NCBI RefSeq assembly: GCF_002954445.1
Contig: NZ_MQWA01000001.1
Span: 3,505,156-3,569,155, forward strand
DNA length: 64,000 nucleotides
Direction: 5' to 3'
Source of the DNA: Rubritalea profundi
Lineage (GTDB): Bacteria; Verrucomicrobiota; Verrucomicrobiia; Verrucomicrobiales; Akkermansiaceae
Position numbers and translations under genes: made by a program. Positions 8,851-18,385 of the stretch are shown piece after piece. The notes beneath the pieces were generated by a model. It did not search any database and was not told where the DNA came from. It was given only the letters and a program-made list of their open reading frames with translations. How positions within the stretch are numbered: the stretch's first letter is position 1; each line of letters begins with the position of its first letter.

Positions 8851-9038
8851 AAATTAGCTTACACCAATATAGATTAGTTGGAAAATTATTGATTGTTAAT
8901 TCTTAATTAGAGCGCAGCGACACGTGAACTTTGTTTTGCATCTGGTGGCATTACATGTAGAGCTGCGGGGCGGCAATGCACTTTCGTGCTCAATTTTCTT
9001 TATGAGTGAGTGGTGTTGCCATTTATCCAGAACTGATT

Positions 9039-9338
9039 ATGAAAAAAGTATTTACCCTTATTGACGAGAACAAGAAACCAGCACGCATGGTGGAAGCTGC
9101 AAAAAAAACGATCAATAAGTACATCAAGCGCGAGCGCAAGAAGACGCTCACAGAAGGTATGGATTTCTGGGACTTCAATTGCCAGTTCGGCGCGGATGCT
9201 GAAGTTGCTCTTCCTGTGCATTTAAAGCAACTCTTTGTAGCGATCGATCAAGCCGAGAAGGATGTACTCGAGTCGTTCTACGTAGAGATCGTTGCTAAAG
9301 AGGTGAAGCGCACCAGAAAGCCGACCGAAGATCAGTAA
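9039..9338 (+). CDS. DUF6172 family protein
   Basis: This 99-residue protein begins MKKVFTLIDENKKPARMVEAA, then IKRERKKTLTEGMDFWDFNCQFG and ESFYVEIVAK, which I recognise as the DUF6172 pattern. Function is unknown; the basic helical middle could contact nucleic acid, but that is only inference. The frame is open upstream, but the internal ATG at 9039 matches the family start. A hairpin terminator follows at 9459-9487, shared with the convergent peptidase gene. Confidence 0.72.
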   Translation: MKKVFTLIDENKKPARMVEAAKKTINKYIKRERKKTLTEGMDFWDFNCQFGADAEVALPVHLKQLFVAIDQAEKDVLESFYVEIVAKEVKRTRKPTEDQ

Positions 9339-9458
9339 GAGTGTTCGGTTTTTAGTGTTCCGACGAGCACTATGAAGCCTTGGCTGTTAGAGCCGTTTTC
9401 TAGCACTAGTAGAGTGGAGAAACGCAGTCCAGAGCTGAGACTCTTTTTAAACTAAAAA

Positions 9459-9487
9459 AGCCCTGTCGCTGGTGGGCGAGCAGGGCT
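9459..9487. terminator. Hairpin terminator between convergent genes
   Basis: AGCCCTG and CAGGGCT enclose an inner CGC/GCG pair, preceded by AAAAA. It lies between the DUF6172 gene and the M42 peptidase stop and could serve either, best for the minus strand because of the A run on the left. Confidence 0.65.
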
Positions 9488-9512
9488 GGTGTTGCTTTAT
9501 TAGTAGAATGGA

Positions 9513-10739
9513 CTACGTGAGTGATGTTGCTGTATCGAGTCTTGGGTGGCCATTTTTGAGGTCATCACGGGTGATTCCTTTGCCACGGTTCATTTCGTCC
9601 ATCGCGCGGAAAGTGGCAATCATGCCGTGAATGGCGGCTAGTACGTCGGCGGTGTGGCCAGTCTCGGAGATGGTGTGCATGTTGCGGATTGGGAAACCGA
9701 TAGAAGTGGCTGCGGCATCGAATCCAGCGAGGGCTGCGGCCATCGCGTCAGTGCCTGTGTCACGACCAGAGAAGTCCATTTGGTAGGGGATGCCCTCGGC
9801 CATACATGCTTCTTCGATGATGGAGTTGAGATGTTCGCTGGTGATGGAACCTTTGGTGATTGAGAAGCCTTTACCCATTGTGAGTGGGTTCATGCGCTTG
9901 GCGCTCATTCCTGGTGCGGCATCGTAGTCGTGGTTGACGTCTGATCCAATGAGGATGTCCGGCTTGAGTTCACCTGCGATAGCTGTGGCACCAAAGCGAC
10001 CGATTTCTTCGTGGGTAGCAATGGTGTAAAGCACGCGGATGTTTTTGAGTGGTGACTTTGCGAGTAGCTTAGCGATTTCAGCAACCACGAAACAACCTAG
10101 CCCGTTGTCGAGGTAGGCACCGTAGAAGGAATCTTCGGAGAATCCGCGCTTGATTGGGCGGTTGAGGATGATCGGGTCACCTGCGCGAATGCCGAGTTCT
10201 TCAATGCGCTTCTTGCAGTCTTTTCCGTGCATTTGGAGTTCGAGATACATCATCTCAGGCTTGAGACCTTTTTCTCCAGTGCGCTGGGCTGGCTCTGAAA
10301 AGTGGATGGCTCCGAGGGCCTCGATAGTGCCACCGTCAATACTGCGGTAGTTGCCTGGATTTTTAGGGTTCTGGCAGAAAAGTGTTACTTCGTGGCCAAC
10401 GAGGGTGCAGGGGAGGAACGAATCGGTGTTGATCCAAATCTTGCCGTCGGAGTCGATTTTACGGACTTGAAGGCGAATCTTGTCAGCGTGACCGATGATC
10501 ATCACGGAGGTCATGTCGTCGCGGCCTGGATGGGTGTCGACGACAATGCCTGCATTGCCTTTGAATTGGTGGATAGCCGATGATTTCGGCATAAACTTTT
10601 CAAATGCGGGCTTGAGCACACCGTAGGACATGGCGGCTTCGAGACCGATTGGACTAGGAGCGGCGAGGACTTTACGCATGAAGTCGAACTGAAGTTTCGG
10701 CATGGATTTCTCCCATGCGCCTTTGATTTTATTAGACAT
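9513..10739 (-). CDS. M42 family aminopeptidase
   Basis: The 408-residue product (starting MSNKIKGAWEKSMPKLQ) is a di-metal M42 (TET-type) aminopeptidase that trims N-terminal residues from peptides in the cytoplasm. Visible ligands and catalytic residues are the His-Asp of IIGHADKIRLQV, the Asp of LDNGLGCF, THEEIGRFGA (catalytic and metal Glu), IGSDVNHDYD, and MHTISETGHTADV. The frame is open 20 codons further upstream without a better start. RibBA lies just upstream on the same strand with a 90-bp gap, but a functional link is not evident. Confidence 0.9.
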   Translation of the reverse strand: MSNKIKGAWEKSMPKLQFDFMRKVLAAPSPIGLEAAMSYGVLKPAFEKFMPKSSAIHQFKGNAGIVVDTHPGRDDMTSVMIIGHADKIRLQVRKIDSDGKIWINTDSFLPCTLVGHEVTLFCQNPKNPGNYRSIDGGTIEALGAIHFSEPAQRTGEKGLKPEMMYLELQMHGKDCKKRIEELGIRAGDPIILNRPIKRGFSEDSFYGAYLDNGLGCFVVAEIAKLLAKSPLKNIRVLYTIATHEEIGRFGATAIAGELKPDILIGSDVNHDYDAAPGMSAKRMNPLTMGKGFSITKGSITSEHLNSIIEEACMAEGIPYQMDFSGRDTGTDAMAAALAGFDAAATSIGFPIRNMHTISETGHTADVLAAIHGMIATFRAMDEMNRGKGITRDDLKNGHPRLDTATSLT

Positions 10740-10828
10740 TTTTTGAGAATTAAGAAGAGGAAAGAGCAAAGAGAGGTCAAGCCTGCGGCTACTAGCCACT
10801 CGCTACTGAATACTTGCTACTACTCAAA

Positions 10829-12028
10829 CTAGAGCAGGTGGTCCATGCGGTCTTTTTTAGTCTGAAGGTACTTTTCGTTATGCTCGTTAGAGGTCTGACG
10901 AATCGGAAGTTGTTCTACTATATCGAGACCGTAGCCTTGAAGGCCCACCATCTTTTTTGGGTTATTAGTGAGCAGTCGAATGTGGCGTACTCCAAGGTCG
11001 TGGAGGATTTGGGCACCCATGCCGTAGTCACGAAGGTCGGCACCGTAGCCGAGCTTTTCGTTTGCTTCGACGGTGTCATAGCCTTGCTCTTGGAGCTTGT
11101 AGGCGTGGATTTTGGCTGGGAGTCCAATGCCGCGGCCTTCTTGACGGAGGTAGAGTAATACGCCGCCATCTTTGGCGATGTGCTCAAGTGCTTGGTGGAG
11201 CTGGCCACCACAATCACAACGACGGGACATGAAAACGTCACCAGTGAGGCATTCTGAATGGACTCGCACGATGATGGGTTTAGTGGGGTCAATTTCACCG
11301 CGGACGAGGGCAAGGTGGTGAGAGTCGTCGGTGTCGACTTCATACAGGTGGCAATCGAACTCACCGAAATCTGTTGGAAGCTTAATGACTTCTGTGCAAT
11401 GGACTAGCTTTTCAGATTTGCGTCGGTGTTCTACGAGCTGGGCAATGGTGCATGCTTTGAGGCCGTGTTGTTGTTGGTAGTCGCCGAGGTCACCGACACG
11501 TGCCATCTCACCATTTTCGTTCATGATCTCACAGATCACACCGGCGGGTTCTAACCCAGCGAGGCGTGCAAGATCGACGGCGGCTTCTGTGTGGCCAGTG
11601 CGGCGGAGTACTCCGCCTTCGGCTGCCTGTAGCGGAAAGACGTGTCCAGGCTTAACTAGCATGTCAGCAGAGCTGTCAGGGTTGGCCAAGATTCGCAATG
11701 CGAGAGCGCGATCTGCTGCAGATATGCCCGTGGTGATTCCATCTTTGGCGTCGACTGAAACGGTGAATGCAGTCTTGAGAGCTTCCGTGTTACGTCGGCT
11801 CATTTGTGGTAGATCCAGTTTGTCTGCTTGTTCCGCAGAAATGGGAGCGCAGATAAGCCCGCGTCCGTGGGTGGCCATGAAGGCTACGATTTCTTTGGTA
11901 ACCAGACTGCCAGCGCAGATGAGGTCTGCTTCATTCTCGCGGGATGGGTCGTCGGCGCAGATGATGATCTTGCCGGCAGCAATGTCTGCGATGATTTCCT
12001 CGATTGTACTGAAAATAAGTTTGCTCAT
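10829..12028 (-). CDS. ribBA: Bifunctional DHBP synthase / GTP cyclohydrolase II
   Basis: The 399-residue protein makes both early riboflavin precursors. Residues 1-205 are 3,4-dihydroxy-2-butanone-4-phosphate synthase (DDPSRENEADLI, RRNTEALKTAFTVSVDA, RRTGHTEAAVDLARLAG), and the rest is GTP cyclohydrolase II with its zinc motif SECLTGDVFMSRRCDCGGQL (Cys-x10-Cys-x-Cys) and YLRQEGRGIGL and LRDYGMGAQIL. The usual Gly of RENEGD is Ala here, which I expect to be tolerated. No FMN riboswitch is seen in the 300 bp upstream. Confidence 0.96.
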   Translation of the reverse strand: MSKLIFSTIEEIIADIAAGKIIICADDPSRENEADLICAGSLVTKEIVAFMATHGRGLICAPISAEQADKLDLPQMSRRNTEALKTAFTVSVDAKDGITTGISAADRALALRILANPDSSADMLVKPGHVFPLQAAEGGVLRRTGHTEAAVDLARLAGLEPAGVICEIMNENGEMARVGDLGDYQQQHGLKACTIAQLVEHRRKSEKLVHCTEVIKLPTDFGEFDCHLYEVDTDDSHHLALVRGEIDPTKPIIVRVHSECLTGDVFMSRRCDCGGQLHQALEHIAKDGGVLLYLRQEGRGIGLPAKIHAYKLQEQGYDTVEANEKLGYGADLRDYGMGAQILHDLGVRHIRLLTNNPKKMVGLQGYGLDIVEQLPIRQTSNEHNEKYLQTKKDRMDHLL

Positions 12029-12185
12029 GCTAATGAAACTACCATTGGTCAGTATCCGTCAAAAAGAAAGTGATTTCTATCGCTGGGATAAGCAAAAATA
12101 GTTCTCAGCAACTATTGGACTCTCTCCATTTCTCAAACGAATTACTGAATCTTAGTTTGTGATGATAAAATGAATGCTTGTGAAT

Positions 12186-12207
12186 AAAATTAGCCTAGAC
12201 TAATTTT
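12186..12207. promoter_or_regulatory. Palindromic operator, DtxR/MntR-like
   Basis: AAAATTAG and CTAATTTT are perfect 8-bp arms around CCTAGA, whose centre CTAG is itself symmetric. The length and the TTAG..CTAA outline resemble DtxR/MntR operators (TTAGGTTAGCCTAACCTAA type). It sits 124 bp before the metal-uptake operon, whose fourth gene encodes a DtxR-type domain. A TTGACG (12213-12218) immediately downstream could be the -35 element; the matching -10 is weak. Divergent ribBA starts 158 bp away on the other side. Confidence 0.55.
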
Positions 12208-12330
12208 TGTAGTTGACGCAAATAATGGGTCGGTCTACAAGCCTACCAGATTGGAGAGACATCGAAGAGGTGGTCGTGTGAAAGCGCCTTACAATCGAGA
12301 AATTCGATCACCATTTTAGAAGTTGAGAAT

Positions 12331-13620
12331 ATGAAGAGTGAATTACTAGTGGTCGGCACTATGGCTGCGGCTTGTGTTTCAGTGCTAGCTGAGTCGGCCC
12401 ATCCACACCACGGAGAGGATGGTCAAAAGCACCCTATCCAGCCCCATGAGCATGCTGAGTCGAGGATGTTGTTAAATAAATTTGAGAACTCACTGGAGCG
12501 GGCGAGTGATGCGGGCGTCTCGATCGCAGGTGAGTACGTCTACGAATACACCAACGTACTCGATGGCGGCGTGAAGAGTGGCGGGTCTGACCGCAACCTT
12601 TTTGTCTTTGATGCGGAGTTTGATCTGGAAAATATTTTTGGTCTTAAAGGTGCAACAGTGTTTGCGCAGTATTTGCATGTGAACGCCGAAAGAGGTGGAT
12701 CCGCAGATGCTGGCGACATTCAAGGATTCACCAATATTGGGTCAGATCGTTCAATGGATGTCTTGTACGAACTTTGGTTTGAGCAGAAATTTGCAGACGG
12801 AAAATACCGAGTCAAAGTGGGTAAGGTCGACGCGAATAGCGAGTTTAACTATGTTGACGCAGGTGGCAATTTTTCGAATTCCTCAGCTGGTTTCTCACCA
12901 ACAATCTTTACTTTTCCAACGTATCCAAATCCAGCGATGAGTGTGAACGTGTTTGCTACTCTGGTAGAAAATGACGTTACTGCATTTACCGTAGGCTACG
13001 GCCTAAACGATGGTGGTACCGCTGTTGATGGAGTGGAAACGGGTCGAAGTGGTCCATCCTCGTATTTCTCGGGTGATAGCTCTAACGATTACTTTCATAT
13101 CCTTCAGGGGGAACAAACTTGGGAGTCACTTTGCAGCTTGGACGAAGGTCGCCTCAGCGCAGGTGCCTGGTATCACAGTGGCAGCTTTGAAACCTTTTCT
13201 GGTGGCTCCGACTCCGGCGCGTTTGGTTTCTTTTTCACCGCAGAACAGCGACTCACAACGCGTGCTGAAGATTCAGCAGAAGGAATTTACGTATTTGCAC
13301 AGTACGCAACAGCTGACGAGAACGTGAGCGAGATTGCTCAGCACATTGCTCTTGGACTTATGAGCGAAGGCTCTGTTGCTGGCCGTTCTTCTGACTCAGC
13401 AGGTGTCTATGTGACTTATGTTGATCTTTCAGATGATTCCTATGCAAACGATGGTGATGGTTTTGCCAAAGATGAGTGCACTATCGATGCATTCTATCGT
13501 TTCCAACTGAACGACCACTTTGCGTTACAGCCAGAGGTTCAATACATCCTCAACCCATCAGGAAGCTCGAGTGTCAGTGACGCACTTATCGGCGGCGTCA
13601 GATTTTCAGCATCATTCTAA
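12331..13620 (+). CDS. Outer-membrane porin of a metal-uptake operon
   Basis: The 429-residue protein has a signal peptide (cleavage near VLAES-A) and a mature N-terminus rich in His (HPHHGEDGQKHPIQPHEH). The rest is Gly/Ser/aromatic beta-barrel sequence ending in Phe (SFSASF-type C-terminus), which fits an OprB/carbohydrate-porin-like barrel; VKVGKVDANSEF and FQLNDHFALQPEVQYI are typical of that group. It is the first gene of a cluster with a complete Mn/Zn ABC importer, so it probably carries the metal across the outer membrane rather than sugar; this role is inferred from position and the His-rich tract. Confidence 0.8.
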   Translation: MKSELLVVGTMAAACVSVLAESAHPHHGEDGQKHPIQPHEHAESRMLLNKFENSLERASDAGVSIAGEYVYEYTNVLDGGVKSGGSDRNLFVFDAEFDLENIFGLKGATVFAQYLHVNAERGGSADAGDIQGFTNIGSDRSMDVLYELWFEQKFADGKYRVKVGKVDANSEFNYVDAGGNFSNSSAGFSPTIFTFPTYPNPAMSVNVFATLVENDVTAFTVGYGLNDGGTAVDGVETGRSGPSSYFSGDSSNDYFHILQGEQTWESLCSLDEGRLSAGAWYHSGSFETFSGGSDSGAFGFFFTAEQRLTTRAEDSAEGIYVFAQYATADENVSEIAQHIALGLMSEGSVAGRSSDSAGVYVTYVDLSDDSYANDGDGFAKDECTIDAFYRFQLNDHFALQPEVQYILNPSGSSSVSDALIGGVRFSASF

Positions 13621-13645
13621 AATTTAAATTTAAACAAATATACTT

Positions 13646-14596
13646 ATGAAACTAACAAAACTAATTACAGCTGCAGCAGCAGGTCTCGCACTTGCGCTCA
13701 CGAGTTGTGGTAACAAAGATGGAAAGTCTGCAGGCATCTGGCAGGAAGACGCTAAGATCCATGCGGTAGCGACTTCGACGATGGTGACTGACATGGTGAA
13801 AATCATTGGCGGAGATCAAGTCGAGGTGATCGGCTTGATGGACCCAACAGTGGATCCTCACGCTTACGCTCAGACCTTCGAAGACACAGCTGCGATCAAA
13901 AGTGCGGATGTCGTGTTCTACTCAGGACTACACCTTGAAGGTAGAATGCAGGAAGGACTCGAGAAGCGCACTGCGAAAGGCGATAACGTCTACGCTGTGA
14001 CGGATGCGATCCCACACGAGCAGATCCTCGGAGCTGACCATGCACACGATCCACACGTATGGGGAGATCCAGAGATCTGGGCGCACACTATCGATGAGGT
14101 TGTTAAAGGCCTCAGTGCTGTGGATGCAGCACACGCAGCTGAGTTTCAGCAGCGTGGCGAAGCATATCGTGCACAACTCATCGAGCTCAAATCATGGGCG
14201 CTCACACGTGTTCAAGAAATCCCTGAAGGACAGCGCGTGATGGTGACTAGCCACGACGCATTCGAGTACTTCGGAAATGCATTTGGCTTCAAAGTAAAAG
14301 GTCTTCAAGGTATATCATCTGCTGATTCAGCAGGACTAGGCAGCGCGAACATGCTCATAGCTTTCATCAAGGAGAACAACCTCAAGATGATCTTCCCTGA
14401 GTCCAGCGTGAACGACAAAGGCATCAAAGCTGTCGCTGACAATGCTGGTGTATCAGTCAGTAAGCAGCACCTCTTCTCAGACGCTTGCGGAACTCCTGGA
14501 GATGTCGTCGACGTCCATGGTGAAAAGTACGACAAAGGCACTTACATCGGAATGATCAAGCACAACGTGAATGTTGTGGTTGAAGGACTGAAGTAA
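13646..14596 (+). CDS. Metal ABC transporter substrate-binding lipoprotein
   Basis: The 316-residue protein is a cluster A-I (ZnuA/MntA/PsaA) binding protein. Its signal sequence ends in the lipobox LTSC, so it is a lipoprotein. Likely metal ligands are the His of DPTVDPHAYAQTF, the His of HDPHVWGDPEIW, TSHDAFEYFG, and the acidic residue of FPESSVNDKG. The long His-rich loop of zinc-type ZnuA is short here (DHAHDPHV), which together with the MntR-like domain in the neighbouring gene favours Mn(II), but Zn(II) remains possible. It lies 25 bp after the porin gene. Confidence 0.92.
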   Translation: MKLTKLITAAAAGLALALTSCGNKDGKSAGIWQEDAKIHAVATSTMVTDMVKIIGGDQVEVIGLMDPTVDPHAYAQTFEDTAAIKSADVVFYSGLHLEGRMQEGLEKRTAKGDNVYAVTDAIPHEQILGADHAHDPHVWGDPEIWAHTIDEVVKGLSAVDAAHAAEFQQRGEAYRAQLIELKSWALTRVQEIPEGQRVMVTSHDAFEYFGNAFGFKVKGLQGISSADSAGLGSANMLIAFIKENNLKMIFPESSVNDKGIKAVADNAGVSVSKQHLFSDACGTPGDVVDVHGEKYDKGTYIGMIKHNVNVVVEGLK

Positions 14597-14722
14597 GCTG
14601 AAAGAATCTAGAGGCCAGAAGTAAGAATTTCTTCATAACACGAAAAAGTGTGATCTTTGGTTTTGAGGCCGAACATTGCATTTTTCCCTTTTCCCTTTTT
14701 CTCTATCACTTAAGCAAAGTAT

Positions 14723-15496
<774 letters not shown>

Positions 15497-15498
15497 TG

Positions 15499-16863
15499 AT
15501 GGATTATGATTTCACCACCTTAGCCTCCTTTACCATCAACCAGAAGGCGTTTCTCGCTACCATTATCTTAGGTGTGGCATCAGGACTCTTGGGGGCATTT
15601 GTTGTCGTCAGGCGGATTGCGCTAGTGGGGGATGCCTTGTCCCATGCTGTGCTGCCAGGTGTGGTGTTAGGTTTTGTGATGTGTCATATGCTCGGCATAG
15701 ACAAAAACCCGTGGGTTATTTTTAGCTGCGCGGTGAGCATTGGCTTACTGGGGGCGGGGATGGTACGCGCGATCGAGTCTACCACTCGGCTGAAGTCAGA
15801 TGCCGCACTGGGTATTGTACTGGCGAGCTTTTTTGGAGTCGGTCTAGCAATGCAGTCTGGACTGAAGGATTATATCGATAACAGAGCGGGAATTAGCACT
15901 TACATCTACGGCAATGCTGCGATGATCAGCGACGCTGACTTGGCGGCAATGTTCTGGACTACATTTGTGTTAGTAGTAGTTGTTTGGTTGCTGATTCGTC
16001 CATTGTTGGTTGTCAGCTTTGATAGTGGATTTGCAGTAGGTTTGGGCTACCCAGTGAAATGGCTGAACTTTATATTTTACACATTACTTACATTTTCAGT
16101 GGTGGTTTCGATGCAGGCTGTAGGAGTGATCTTGGTGTCGGCATTGTTGATTACACCTGCTGCTACGGCCTATTTGCTGACTGATCGGCTGTACCGGATG
16201 ATGCTTTATGCAGTGGGCTTTGCTGTAGCCTCTGGTCTGTTAGGTTGCTACGTTTCCTTGACTATAGATTCTGCCGATGTTCCGACAGGCCCTTTGATTG
16301 CCCTGACAGCGGCCATATTATTTGGCCTTGTCTATCTAATGGCTCCTCAGCATGGAGTAATTTCAAAGTCCTTGAAGGTGTTCAGAAGAAAGCAGCGAAT
16401 TAACCGCGAGAATACACTCAAAGCTATTTATAAAATGCTAGAGAATGAAGGTTTCGCCCATGATGGCGTGGGGCTGCGTGATCTGGCTGAAGTCCGCAAG
16501 CGCTCGATCGAAGAAGTAAAATTGGATGTGCAGAGGTTGAGGAAATCAAAGGAAGCTTCCTTTGACGATGCAAAATCGGGGATTTACCTCACACCATCTG
16601 GTTGGAGGCGTGCGGTTGAAATTGTCCGAAATCACCGACTGTGGGAACTTTACCTCACCAACCAAGCTGACTACGATGCGGATCACGTCCACGACGATGC
16701 TGAGAAGATCGAGCACGTGATCGGTGCCAGCACTGTGCGCCAGTTAGAGCGTGATTTGGATTTCCCCGTGCTAGATCCACATGGAAAACCGATTCCTTCT
16801 GTCAGCCAGACTATGGCTCAGCAAAGCGATGGTGGATCTCAGAAAGGAGCAACAGGTTATTAA
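15499..16863 (+). CDS. Metal ABC permease fused to DtxR/MntR-type domain
   Basis: The first 290 residues are an ABC-3 family permease with about eight hydrophobic segments (GAFVVVRRIALVGDALSHAVLPGV, LKSDAALGIVLASFFGVG, VSALLITPAATAYLL). A cytoplasmic extension of about 160 residues follows: a winged-helix-like part (NRENTLKAIYKMLENEG, LRDLAEVRKRSIEEVKLDVQ, GIYLTPSGWRRAVEIVRNHRLWELYL), then DHVHDDAEKIEHVIG. The Glu-x-x-Glu-His near residue 403 equals the metal site of MntR/DtxR repressors (E99/E102/H103 in MntR). The start overlaps the ATPase stop (GTG at 15496 or ATG at 15499). It is thus a permease with a built-in metal sensor. Confidence 0.9.
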   Translation: MDYDFTTLASFTINQKAFLATIILGVASGLLGAFVVVRRIALVGDALSHAVLPGVVLGFVMCHMLGIDKNPWVIFSCAVSIGLLGAGMVRAIESTTRLKSDAALGIVLASFFGVGLAMQSGLKDYIDNRAGISTYIYGNAAMISDADLAAMFWTTFVLVVVVWLLIRPLLVVSFDSGFAVGLGYPVKWLNFIFYTLLTFSVVVSMQAVGVILVSALLITPAATAYLLTDRLYRMMLYAVGFAVASGLLGCYVSLTIDSADVPTGPLIALTAAILFGLVYLMAPQHGVISKSLKVFRRKQRINRENTLKAIYKMLENEGFAHDGVGLRDLAEVRKRSIEEVKLDVQRLRKSKEASFDDAKSGIYLTPSGWRRAVEIVRNHRLWELYLTNQADYDADHVHDDAEKIEHVIGASTVRQLERDLDFPVLDPHGKPIPSVSQTMAQQSDGGSQKGATGY

Positions 16864-16864
16864 T

Positions 16865-17788
16865 ATGGTTGAGTGGATTGAGAGACCGTTTATTTTAGGG
16901 GCGGAAGATGTCTTTTACCTAGTTATGATGGCGTTTTTTGTGGCTCTACCGTGTTCACAATTAGGGGCGTTTTTAGTGCTGCGTCGCATGTCTTTGGTGG
17001 GGGATGCCATTAGCCATAGTGTACTCCCTGGGATTGTTGTGGCATTTTTGTTCACCGAGGATCTATCCTCACCCTGGTTGCTCGTTGGGGCTTCGGGCGC
17101 GGGACTCCTCGTTACTTTCATGATCGAGATGATCCATAGTAAAACGAGGGTGAAGCAAGACGCTGCCATCGGTATCGCCTTCACCAGCCTTTTCGCAATA
17201 GGAGTCATTCTTGTCAGTGTATACGCCAGTAAGGTGCACATCGATGCCGACTGTGTAGTCTACGGCAAGCTAGTCAGTATCCTCGACCACGATAGCGTTA
17301 CTATGTTGGGCTACGATGTTCCCAAGCCGCTCGTTACCTCGGCAATTGTTGCCATACTGACCATGCTGACTGTTATTGTTTGTTACCGAATTCTTCTTTT
17401 GAGCTCCTTCGATCCTGGTATGGCTGCGTCTATTGGCTACCGTCCACGTATTGTGCATTACGCATTGATGGCGGTGCTTTCGATGGTGGTGGTGACTTCT
17501 TTTCAGGCGGTGGGGGCCATCCTAGTGATAGCACTGCTAATTATCCCGGCAGCGAGCGCGTATCTATGCTCGCATCGGCTAAAGGTAATGCTATTGCTCT
17601 CTGGAGTTCACGCGCTCATTTCCTCAGTGATGGGGCTCTACCTCTACGTTTGGATGGATTGTTCATTTGCTGCTGCAATGGTGGTGGCTGGCTCCATTCT
17701 CTTCCTGTTCGCTTGGTTCTTTGGCCCAGCAGACGGCATTATAATAAAAGCGTTCCACCGAAGATCCATCAGCCTCGGTAACGACTAA
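16865..17788 (+). CDS. Second metal ABC transporter permease
   Basis: The 307-residue protein is a second ABC-3 permease with the family motifs GAFLVLRRMSLVGDAISHSVLPG, KQDAAIGIAFTSLFAIGVI and LVIALLIIPAASAYL and around eight to nine hydrophobic spans. It has no C-terminal regulatory domain. The ATG at 16865 follows the fusion-permease stop by one base, and an AAAGGAG lies 18 nt before it. Two non-identical permeases in one operon probably form a heterodimer. The operon appears to end here; no strong terminator was seen. Confidence 0.93.
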   Translation: MVEWIERPFILGAEDVFYLVMMAFFVALPCSQLGAFLVLRRMSLVGDAISHSVLPGIVVAFLFTEDLSSPWLLVGASGAGLLVTFMIEMIHSKTRVKQDAAIGIAFTSLFAIGVILVSVYASKVHIDADCVVYGKLVSILDHDSVTMLGYDVPKPLVTSAIVAILTMLTVIVCYRILLLSSFDPGMAASIGYRPRIVHYALMAVLSMVVVTSFQAVGAILVIALLIIPAASAYLCSHRLKVMLLLSGVHALISSVMGLYLYVWMDCSFAAAMVVAGSILFLFAWFFGPADGIIIKAFHRRSISLGND

Positions 17789-17960
17789 AATCGCACCAAT
17801 GAACCCGGACATTAATTGGTGTTGTACGGCAAGGAATAGGGGGCGTAGGGCTCACCGAGTTTCACCTCTATAAGAGAAATTACTCCAGATATCTTAGGGG
17901 CTGTGACATTCGGTGATTGGAAAGTAATGAAAAACAAGTTATAAATTATAGATAGTAATT

Positions 17961-18128
17961 ATGGATGAAGAACCAAAAATCAAAACTGTGCGTGTGCGTA
18001 TCAATGTTGACGAGGGAGCGCCGCCGCGCTCTCGTACCGGTGAAATGATCCATGATCTTGTCACTTATACTAAAAATCTGATTCCATTCACGTCTAAAGA
18101 GGACTCTAAAAAAACAAAGAAAAAGTGA
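17961..18128 (+). CDS. Small acidic/basic hypothetical protein (55 aa)
   Basis: A 55-codon frame (ATG to TGA) starts MDEEPKIKTVRVRINVDEG and ends in a run of lysines (SKKTKKK). Charge changes from acidic to very basic, and there is no membrane segment or motif. It follows the metal operon by 172 bp in the same direction. Coding is suggested only by even codon use and the clean start; it could be spurious. Confidence 0.4.
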   Translation: MDEEPKIKTVRVRINVDEGAPPRSRTGEMIHDLVTYTKNLIPFTSKEDSKKTKKK

Positions 18129-18385
18129 GATTTGTACTGCGATGTATCATGTTTTGATCGGTGCCGACAATTGGAGTATGTGTCACTAATACTGGCCACT
18201 CGATCCCTACAGATGTTGGATGAGTCTACGGTTGGAAGGTCTAAGGACTAGAGATCTAAGTCTTGTGATTTTGATCATTTAATATCGCTACCATGCGCTC
18301 TCACTGGAATTCGACTTTTAGGCATTTGACAGTCTGAAGGTAGGAGCGGAGATCGTAGGTAAAAGGCTCAAATATCTGAGCGATC

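Noticed and set aside
11523-12101. 192-codon plus-strand frame
   Set aside because: Antisense shadow of ribBA.
12029-12330. FMN riboswitch before ribBA
   Set aside because: No conserved RFN elements were seen; only the metal operator is evident.
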